Shown: in pieces, positions 1 to 4,878 of the stretch | How the letters are laid out: the number at the start of each line of letters is the position of its first letter | Numbering within the stretch: position 1 is the first letter of the stretch | NCBI GenBank assembly: GCA_045633005.1 | Contig: JAZQXT010000078.1 | Location: 1 to 5,395 of the forward strand | Reading direction: 5' to 3' | Source: CAG-390 sp045633005 | Lineage (GTDB): Bacteria > Bacillota > Clostridia > Oscillospirales > CAG-272 | DNA: 5,395 nt | The notes under the pieces: generated by a model | The model's input: only the letters and a program-made list of their open reading frames with translations | What the model was told of the DNA's origin: nothing | Databases searched by the model: none | Position numbers and translations under genes: made by a program

Positions 1-1191
1 ATCTATATGCGCGGCGAAAAGGGCACGTCGCAGGCAGAAATTGCCCTGCAATACAACACCTCGTACAACGAAACGATACTGACCTTCGCAAACAATATGA
101 ACACCATCGAGGGCGGTACGCACGAAACGGGCTTTAAGTCCGCGCTGACGAGGGTAATAAACAACTACGCAAAGAAAAAAGGCATCATCAAGGACGGCTC
201 AAAGCCCCTTGGCGGCGAGGACGTGCGCGAGGGTATATGCGCAATTATCAGCGTAAAGCTTGAAAACGCGCAGTTCGAGTCGCAGACCAAGGCAAAGCTT
301 GGTAACTCCGACATCCGCACGCTCGTCGACAGCACCGTGATGATAAAGCTCACCGAATATTTCGAGGAGCACCCCGCCACCGCCAAGGCGATAATTGAAA
401 AGGCACTTGCCGCGTCCCGCGCACGCGAGGCGGCGAGAAAGGCAAGAGAGAACATCCGCCGCAAGGGTCTGCTTGAAGGCTCTACTCTCCCCGGCAAGCT
501 TGCCGACTGTCAGGAGCGCGACGCGTCGCTCACCGAGATATATCTCGTCGAGGGAGACTCCGCAGGAGGCTCGGCAAAGGGCGGACGCGACTCGAAATTC
601 CAAGCAATTCTGCCCCTTCGCGGTAAGGTCTTGAACGTCGAAAAGAGCCGACTTGACAAGGTATACTCCAACGTTTCGATAATCCCCATCGTTCAGGCGC
701 TCGGTTGCGGAATAGGCGAGGATTTCGACCTTACAAAGCTTCGCTACGGCAAGATAATCATAATGGCGGATGCCGACGTTGACGGCTCGCACATCAGAAT
801 ACTCCTTCTGACCTTCTTCTTCCGCCATATGAAGCCCCTTATCGAAAACGGTCACGTCTACCTTGCACAGCCCCCGCTTTACAAGGTCTACAAGCGCGGC
901 AAGAACGGCACGGAGCGCTACGCCTTCTCCGACGAGGAGCGCGACAGATATATCGAGGAGCTTGGCGGCGCGAACGTCGAAGCCGACCGCTACAAAGGTC
1001 TTGGTGAGATGAATGCCGAACAGCTTTGGGACACGACGATGAACCCCGAAAGCCGCATACTCCTGCGCGTAACGATGGAGGACGCCATTGCGTGCGACGA
1101 GACGTTCTCGCTCCTTATGGGCGACAAGGTCGAGCCGCGCCGCGAGTTCATTGAGGAAAACGCGAAGTACGCGCAAAACCTCGATATATAA
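1..1191 (+). CDS. gyrB: DNA gyrase subunit B, 5'-truncated by window edge
   Basis: GyrB is the ATPase/TOPRIM subunit of the A2B2 DNA gyrase, which uses ATP to add negative supercoils in the cytoplasm. The frame is open from base 1 (Ile-Tyr precede the first Met), so the true start lies upstream. The window shows 396 residues, and about 240 N-terminal residues (GHKL ATPase domain) should be missing compared with a usual 630-650 aa protein. Residues below are counted from the Met at base 7. The end of the transducer domain comes first. The TOPRIM domain follows, with the catalytic Glu in EGDSAGG (E182, bases 550-552), PLRGKVLNVEK (203-213) and the metal-binding triad DADVD (D255, D257, D259, bases 769-783). 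The C-terminal YKGLGEMNAEQLW block (329-341) follows, and the protein ends in VEPRREFIEENAKYAQNLDI. The spacing between DADVDGSH and YKGLGEMN is short, so the large insertion of enterobacterial GyrB is absent. The segment after EGDSAGGSAK reads GGRDSKFQ where I would expect QGRDR-like residues, a mild deviation. ParE is the alternative, but adjacency to a gyrA with a GyrA-box-like motif favours GyrB. Confidence 0.97.
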   Translation: MYMRGEKGTSQAEIALQYNTSYNETILTFANNMNTIEGGTHETGFKSALTRVINNYAKKKGIIKDGSKPLGGEDVREGICAIISVKLENAQFESQTKAKLGNSDIRTLVDSTVMIKLTEYFEEHPATAKAIIEKALAASRAREAARKARENIRRKGLLEGSTLPGKLADCQERDASLTEIYLVEGDSAGGSAKGGRDSKFQAILPLRGKVLNVEKSRLDKVYSNVSIIPIVQALGCGIGEDFDLTKLRYGKIIIMADADVDGSHIRILLLTFFFRHMKPLIENGHVYLAQPPLYKVYKRGKNGTERYAFSDEERDRYIEELGGANVEADRYKGLGEMNAEQLWDTTMNPESRILLRVTMEDAIACDETFSLLMGDKVEPRREFIEENAKYAQNLDI

Positions 1192-1202
1192 TGTTCAAAT
1201 AC

Positions 1203-1211
1203 TTTTCCACA
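1203..1211 (+). promoter_or_regulatory. DnaA box-like site 1 (TTTTCCACA)
   Basis: This site has one mismatch (third base) from the TTATCCACA consensus. It forms the left arm of a perfect inverted repeat with site 2, 12 nt after the gyrB stop codon. Confidence 0.6.
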
Positions 1212-1214
1212 CCC

Positions 1215-1223
1215 TGTGGAAAA
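1215..1223 (-). promoter_or_regulatory. DnaA box-like site 2 (TTTTCCACA, reverse)
   Basis: This site reads TGTGGAAAA on the + strand. It faces site 1 across only 3 bases (CCC), giving a symmetric pair that could bind two DnaA protomers or extrude as a hairpin. Confidence 0.6.
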
Positions 1224-1235
1224 GTGTGTATAAAA

Positions 1236-1252
1236 AGTCTCAATAGTCTCAA
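1236..1252 (+). repeat. Tandem AGTCTCAA repeat (two copies, 9-nt period)
   Basis: AGTCTCAA occurs at 1236-1243 and 1245-1252. A third copy, in reverse orientation, is TTTGAGACT at 1423-1431, the exact 9-nt reverse complement of 1245-1253. The word is unrelated to the DnaA box, so it may mark a second protein's site. No known recognition sequence comes to mind. Confidence 0.5.
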
Positions 1253-1300
1253 AAAAATGAAGGAAAAAGTGGAAAAATATCAAATTTTAACACTTTTTCA
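1251..1300. other. AT-rich segment, possible DNA-unwinding element
   Basis: Of these 50 bases only 10 are G or C by hand count. It lies inside the DnaA-box cluster, between sites 2 and 3. Local melting regions of this kind are standard origin parts, but AT-rich intergenic DNA is common, so the functional label is inference. Confidence 0.4.
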
Positions 1301-1313
1301 ACACGCACGGAGC

Positions 1314-1322
1314 TTTTCCACA
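1314..1322 (+). promoter_or_regulatory. DnaA box-like site 3 (TTTTCCACA)
   Basis: This is a one-mismatch DnaA box just downstream of the AT-rich stretch. It is followed within 8 nt by the weaker TGTGGATTCCACA palindrome. Confidence 0.6.
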
Positions 1323-1393
1323 TAGTTTTTGTGGATTCCACATTCACCGAAAGCCGTGGATTTTACAAAGGATTTCGGACTTCTATGGAAAAA

Positions 1394-1419
1394 GTGTTGA
1401 AAAAATGAGTTTTCAACAC
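1394..1419. repeat. Perfect 10-bp inverted repeat of TTTTCAACA words
   Basis: GTGTTGAAAA (1394-1403) and TTTTCAACAC (1410-1419) are exact reverse complements around a 6-nt loop. A third copy of TTTTCAACAC sits at 1295-1304. The word differs from the one-mismatch DnaA box TTTTCCACA by a single base, so these could be low-affinity DnaA sites or an independent hairpin. Confidence 0.75.
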
Positions 1420-1443
1420 CCATTTGAGACTCGGTACTACAAA

Positions 1444-1452
1444 TTATCCACA
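1444..1452 (+). promoter_or_regulatory. Exact consensus DnaA box (TTATCCACA)
   Basis: This is the only exact match to the high-affinity DnaA box that I found in the gap. It is followed by CCGC and then an A/T-rich run (1457-1469). A TTTTCCACA box in the opposite orientation lies 27 nt further on. The order box, short GC block, AT run recalls the basal unwinding arrangement described for Bacillus origins, but clear DnaA-trio repeats are not evident. Confidence 0.72.
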
Positions 1453-1481
1453 CCGCTAAAAAATTTAACTGCCGCGGTGTG
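1449..1481. repeat. 8-bp inverted repeat linking the last two DnaA boxes
   Basis: CACACCGC (1449-1456) pairs with GCGGTGTG (1474-1481) across a 17-nt loop that is mostly A/T. Each arm overlaps a DnaA-type box. In the transcript it would form a stem about 25 nt before the gyrA ribosome binding site. Confidence 0.6.
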
Positions 1482-1488
1482 TGGAAAA
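1480..1488 (-). promoter_or_regulatory. DnaA box-like site 5 (TTTTCCACA, reverse)
   Basis: This site reads TGTGGAAAA on the + strand and ends 17 nt before the gyrA Shine-Dalgarno site. DnaA bound here would sit over the gyrA leader. It converges on the exact box at 1444-1452. Confidence 0.6.
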
Positions 1489-1505
1489 CTGCCTAAAAAG
1501 ATATT

Positions 1506-1511
1506 GGAAGG
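1506..1511 (+). promoter_or_regulatory. gyrA ribosome binding site (decides the start)
   Basis: GGAAGG lies 8 nt before the GTG at 1520. No comparable site precedes the in-frame GTG at 1481, which would lie inside a DnaA box, nor the ATG at 1574. The 1520 start is therefore preferred. Confidence 0.75.
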
Positions 1512-1519
1512 TACTTAAA

Positions 1520-3997
1520 GTGGAAAATAAAAACGACCTGACGTTTGAAAATCAGAAGATAGTAAACGTGGAGATGGACGCCGAGGTAAAGCGCTCGTTT
1601 ATCGAGTACTCGATGTCGGTTATCACGTCCCGCGCCCTGCCCGACGTGCGCGACGGTATGAAGCCCGGTCAGCGCCGCGTTATGTGGGCGATGTACGAGG
1701 ACAGACTTACCTCGGACAGACCTTTCCGCAAATCCGCTACCACCGTCGGTAACGTGCTCGGTAGATATCACCCCCACGGTGACTCGTCCGTTTACGGCAC
1801 GATGGTTCGTATGGCGCAGGATTTCTCGCTTCGCTATCCCCTCGTTGAGGGTAGCGGTAACTTCGGCTCGGTCGACGGAGACCCGCCTGCCGCTTACCGT
1901 TACACCGAGGCGCGCCTTGCAAAGATAGCCGACGAGGTCATGAGGGATATCGACAAGAACGTCGTCCCCATGATGCGCAACTTTGACAACAGACTTGAAG
2001 AACCCACGGTTCTTCCCTCCCGCTTCCCGAACCTCCTTGTAAACGGCTCGGTAGGTATTGCCGTCGGTATGGCGACGAACATCCCCCCGCACAACCTCGG
2101 TGAGATAATCGACGCGGTAAGCTACCGTATGGACAACCCCGAATGCGACGTTGACGAGCTTATGCAGTACGTTAAGGGCCCCGATTTCCCCACCTACGGC
2201 ATAATCTACGGCATCAACGGCATCCGCGAGGCTTATCGCACGGGTAAGGGCAGAATTATGGTCCGCGCGCGTGCAGAGGTAGAGGAAGACAAGCACCGCA
2301 TAATCATTACGGAAATTCCCTACGCGGTCAACAAGAGCCTGCTTTGCGAGGCTATTGCAGACCTCGTTAAAGATAAGCGAATCGAGGGCATTACGGGTCT
2401 GCGCGACGAGTCGGGCAAGAACGGAATGCGCATCGTCGTGGAATACCGCCGCGACGCGAACGGCGAAATAATCTTAAAACAGCTCTATAAATACTCCCAG
2501 CTTGAGGACACCTGCGCCGTAAATATGCTCGCGCTCGTTGACGGCGAGCCGAAGATTCTTTCGCTCGACCGCATAATCGACGAGTATATCAAGCATCAGA
2601 AAGAGGTCATTACCCGCCGCACCGAGTTTGACCTTGCCAAAGCGAAGGCGCGCGCCCACATCCTTGAGGGCTACAGAATTGCTATGGCGAACATCGACGA
2701 GATAGTTGAGCTGATGAAGACCTCGCCCTCTATTCCCGAATCGAAGATAAGGCTGTGCGAGAGATACGGTCTTACCGATATTCAGGCTCAGGCGATAGTC
2801 GAGATGACGCTTGGCAGACTTACGGGACTTGAGCAGGACAAGATAATGGACGAGCTTCAAAGGCTCTACGCCGTTATCGAGGAGCTTACCGCCATACTCG
2901 GCGACGTTGAGAAGATAAAGCAGATAATCAAGGACGAGCTTGCCGAGATCAAGCGCAAGTACGCCGACGAGCGCCGCACCGAGATAGTCGAGGCGGCTGA
3001 CGATATTCTTCTTGAGGACCTTATCGAGCGCCACGAATGCGTTATCACCATAACCCATTCGGGCTACATCAAGCGTCTGCCCGCCGACACCTACTCCGCG
3101 CAGAACCGCGGCGGCAAGGGCATTATCGGTATGTCGACCAAGGACGAGGACTTTATCGAAAAGGTAATGGTAGTGGGAAGCCACTCCTACCTTATGATGT
3201 TCACGAGCACGGGAAAGGTATATCTGCGCAAGGCGTATATGATACCCGAAGCAAGCCGCACCGCCAAGGGCTCGAACATCGTAAACATCCTTGAGCTTGA
3301 GGCGGGCGAGAAGATAACGGCAATAATCTCGCTTGCCGACTTTGAAAACAGCGACGAAAAGTATCTGACGATGGTAACGCGCAAGGGCGTTATCAAGCGC
3401 AGTATACTTTCCGAATACGAATTCCACCGCAAGGGCGGTAAGATTGCTATCGGTCTTGACGAGGGCGACGAGCTTGTTTCCGTGCTTCTGACCGAGGGAC
3501 AGAGCGATATCATCATCGCCTCGGCTGACGGATGCGCCGTCAGATTTACCGAAAAGGGCGCGCGCACGATGGGAAGAACTGCACGCGGCGTGCGCGGCAT
3601 AACCCTTCGCGGCGACGACTACGTTGCGGGCGTTATCGCCATCGAGGAGGACAAAAAGCTCCTTACCATCACGCAAAACGGCTTCGGAAAGCGCACGGAG
3701 TTTGACGAATTCCGCCTGATGAAGAACCGCGGCGGTATGGGCGTGGTCTGCCACAACGTAAACGAGCGCACGGGCAGAATTGCGGGTATTGCCGCAGTTG
3801 ACGGTAGCGAGGATATGATGATAATCACCGACGGCGGAACGATAATCCGTACCCCCGTCGAGGGCGTTCCCACCTACTCGCGCTCCGCGTCGGGCGTTAT
3901 CGTAATGCGACTTGGCGAGGGTCAATCCTGCGTAAGCTTTACCACTCTTCCCCACAGCGAGGGCGAGGATGCGGAAGCGGACGAAGCAGAGGAATAA
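1520..3997 (+). CDS. gyrA: DNA gyrase subunit A
   Basis: GyrA is the DNA-cleaving and DNA-wrapping subunit of gyrase, partner of the GyrB encoded just upstream. The protein is 825 aa from the GTG start, a normal gyrase A length. The winged-helix cleavage domain holds GRYHPHGDSSVYG, with a Ser at E. coli S83 (S89 here) and Gly at E. coli D87 (G93, codon 1796-1798). It also holds the catalytic Tyr in AAYRYTEARL (Y128, codon 1901-1903), preceded by Arg. GIAVGMATNIPPHN contains the DNA-bending Ile (I180, equivalent to E. coli I174). The tower and coiled-coil gate regions follow to about residue 490. The rest is the six-bladed beta-pinwheel, with a GyrA box read as QNRGGKG at 528-534 (consensus Q[RK]RGG[RK]G). 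The protein ends in an acidic tail, SEGEDAEADEAEE, with 8 acids in 13 residues. The GyrA box and neighbouring gyrB argue against ParC. An upstream in-frame GTG at 1481 would add 13 residues but lacks a ribosome binding site. Confidence 0.97.
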   Translation: MENKNDLTFENQKIVNVEMDAEVKRSFIEYSMSVITSRALPDVRDGMKPGQRRVMWAMYEDRLTSDRPFRKSATTVGNVLGRYHPHGDSSVYGTMVRMAQDFSLRYPLVEGSGNFGSVDGDPPAAYRYTEARLAKIADEVMRDIDKNVVPMMRNFDNRLEEPTVLPSRFPNLLVNGSVGIAVGMATNIPPHNLGEIIDAVSYRMDNPECDVDELMQYVKGPDFPTYGIIYGINGIREAYRTGKGRIMVRARAEVEEDKHRIIITEIPYAVNKSLLCEAIADLVKDKRIEGITGLRDESGKNGMRIVVEYRRDANGEIILKQLYKYSQLEDTCAVNMLALVDGEPKILSLDRIIDEYIKHQKEVITRRTEFDLAKAKARAHILEGYRIAMANIDEIVELMKTSPSIPESKIRLCERYGLTDIQAQAIVEMTLGRLTGLEQDKIMDELQRLYAVIEELTAILGDVEKIKQIIKDELAEIKRKYADERRTEIVEAADDILLEDLIERHECVITITHSGYIKRLPADTYSAQNRGGKGIIGMSTKDEDFIEKVMVVGSHSYLMMFTSTGKVYLRKAYMIPEASRTAKGSNIVNILELEAGEKITAIISLADFENSDEKYLTMVTRKGVIKRSILSEYEFHRKGGKIAIGLDEGDELVSVLLTEGQSDIIIASADGCAVRFTEKGARTMGRTARGVRGITLRGDDYVAGVIAIEEDKKLLTITQNGFGKRTEFDEFRLMKNRGGMGVVCHNVNERTGRIAGIAAVDGSEDMMIITDGGTIIRTPVEGVPTYSRSASGVIVMRLGEGQSCVSFTTLPHSEGEDAEADEAEE
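3988..3994 (+). promoter_or_regulatory. Ribosome binding site of the lipoprotein gene, inside gyrA
   Basis: AGAGGAA overlaps the last Glu codons of gyrA, 9 nt before the ATG at 4004. The gyrA stop lies between them, an arrangement that allows translational coupling. Confidence 0.7.
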
Positions 3998-4003
3998 CGA
4001 GCG

Positions 4004-4852
4004 ATGAAGGCGTATAGATTTATTACGGCGCTTCTCTGCCTTATTCTTGCCGCCACGGCACTCGCGTCCTGCTCAAAGCCGCCCGAATTTGCGACGGTGA
4101 GGGACGAGTTTGTCGCGCTTATCGAGGCATCCGTCGAGATAAACGATATCTTTTTCGGCGCGGGCTTGCCCGTATACGACCGAGAGGAATCCACTTGGAG
4201 CGACGATATACTGAAATTCCACGAGGAAAGCGGCACTTATTACTACATCCTCTCGGACGAGACCTACGGAACGGTAATAAAATATATCGAAAACGGCACG
4301 AAAAAGAATATTTACCTTCACAAGACCGACAAAAAATCGGACGGCGAGGCGGTTTACGAGGCTGACGGCTATTACTACTACCCCATCCCCGACTACAAGG
4401 AAAAGGAAATCCACTACGTTTACGATGAAAAATCGCCCGTGAACTACGATTTCGTGCGCACGGACGCGAAATATCAGTCGATAGCCTCGATAAAAGAGGC
4501 GGCGGCGAAGGTATACACCCCCGAATTTCTCGCAACCGTCTACAAGACCGCCTTTGAGGGTATTATTTCCGACGTGGGCGGCGTTGTATACGCGCGATAT
4601 TCCGACTCGAACGAGGAATTTTTTATGAAATCCAATAAATTCGAGCCGTATTTTACCGAGCATACCACCTATGATTTCTCAACTATGGAAATGACCTCGC
4701 CCTCGCGCGAGGACTACGTCAACGTAACCGTGACGGCGCACGGCAGGCATTTCGACTACGAAAAGGCGGAGATAGTGACCGAAAGCTATCAGAAAACGCT
4801 GAAATTCGTACTGACAGAGGTCGGCTGGAGACTTGACAGCCCCACATATTAA
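4004..4852 (+). CDS. Tyrosine-rich secreted lipoprotein of unknown family
   Basis: This is a 282-aa predicted lipoprotein. The N terminus has a Lys/Arg-containing start (MKAYR), a hydrophobic stretch (residues 6-19) and the lipobox LASC, with the modified Cys at 23. The mature ~260 residues should therefore be anchored to the outer face of the membrane. The mature part is rich in Tyr (27 residues by hand count, with runs at 79-81 and 123-126) and in acidic residues, with no further membrane segment. The second half contains YTPEFLATVYKTAFEG, a VVYARYSDSNEEFFMKS strand-like part and a final TLKFVLTEVGWRLDSPTY. This pattern vaguely recalls small alpha+beta (NTF2-like or IseA-like) lipoproteins of Clostridia; the resemblance is an impression only. 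I do not recognise the family or a catalytic motif. The gene starts 6 nt after gyrA, with its ribosome binding site inside gyrA, so co-transcription is likely. The dipeptidase gene follows after 26 nt. Confidence 0.88.
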   Translation: MKAYRFITALLCLILAATALASCSKPPEFATVRDEFVALIEASVEINDIFFGAGLPVYDREESTWSDDILKFHEESGTYYYILSDETYGTVIKYIENGTKKNIYLHKTDKKSDGEAVYEADGYYYYPIPDYKEKEIHYVYDEKSPVNYDFVRTDAKYQSIASIKEAAAKVYTPEFLATVYKTAFEGIISDVGGVVYARYSDSNEEFFMKSNKFEPYFTEHTTYDFSTMEMTSPSREDYVNVTVTAHGRHFDYEKAEIVTESYQKTLKFVLTEVGWRLDSPTY

Positions 4853-4867
4853 CGCATTTTAATCAAA

Positions 4868-4874
4868 TGGAGGA
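4868..4874 (+). promoter_or_regulatory. Ribosome binding site of the dipeptidase gene
   Basis: TGGAGGA lies 4 to 5 nt before the ATG at 4879. This near-perfect Shine-Dalgarno sequence supports that start. Confidence 0.75.
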
Positions 4875-4878
4875 CAAA

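Larger units (their letters stand above)
1201..1225. repeat. Perfect 11-bp inverted repeat (hairpin) after gyrB
   Basis: ACTTTTCCACA (1201-1211) is the exact reverse complement of TGTGGAAAAGT (1215-1225), with a 3-nt CCC loop. In RNA it would form a stable stem just past the gyrB stop. It is followed by GTGTATAAAAAG rather than a U-run, so it is not a normal intrinsic terminator in either direction. The repeat is explained at least as well by two facing DnaA boxes. Confidence 0.85.
1192..1519. promoter_or_regulatory. gyrB-gyrA intergenic DnaA-box cluster (candidate origin or DnaA-bound regulatory region)
   Basis: This 328-nt gap has no credible gene and is clearly richer in A+T than its flanks. 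It is filled with words of the DnaA-box family. One exact TTATCCACA lies at 1444-1452(+). Four TTTTCCACA copies lie at 1203-1211(+), 1215-1223(-), 1314-1322(+) and 1480-1488(-). Weaker relatives are TTTTCAACA at 1295-1303(+), 1395-1403(-) and 1410-1418(+), TTTTCCACT at 1268-1276(-), and GAATCCACA at 1330-1338(-). By simple counting, a random 328-bp sequence would hold about 0.005 copies of TTWTCCACA on both strands; five are seen. Bacterial origins typically combine clustered DnaA boxes with an AT-rich unwinding segment, and such a segment is present at 1251-1300. gyrB and gyrA often lie near oriC in Gram-positive bacteria, usually downstream of dnaA-dnaN-recF. Whether this is oriC itself, a second lobe, a titration site or a gyrA operator cannot be decided here. 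I found no convincing sigma-A promoter. Confidence 0.7.

Noticed and set aside
1201..1240. Intrinsic terminator of gyrB
   Set aside because: The stem is perfect but is followed by GTGTATAAAAAG on the + strand, and there is no T-run on the minus strand either.
1424..1451. gyrA promoter TTGAGA - 16 nt - TATCCA
   Set aside because: The -35 is good (5 of 6) but the -10 matches only 3 of 6, and it is better explained as part of the exact DnaA box. Other candidates, such as TATAAA at 1229, have no -35 at proper spacing.
1481..1519. GTG at 1481 as the gyrA start, adding 13 residues
   Set aside because: It lies inside a DnaA-type box and an inverted repeat with no ribosome binding site ahead. GTG 1520 has GGAAGG at 8 nt and gives a normal-length N terminus.
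1192..1519. CRISPR array or phage/IS attachment repeats in the gap
   Set aside because: The repeats are 8-11 bp, irregularly spaced and on both strands, with no unique spacers, no transposase and no target duplications.
2474..3955. Long open frame (493 codons) on the minus strand opposite gyrA
   Set aside because: It is fully antisense to well-conserved gyrA, has no recognisable motif, and is explained by codon bias of the sense gene. The same holds for antisense frames at 199-1176, 1493-2296 and 4073-4663.
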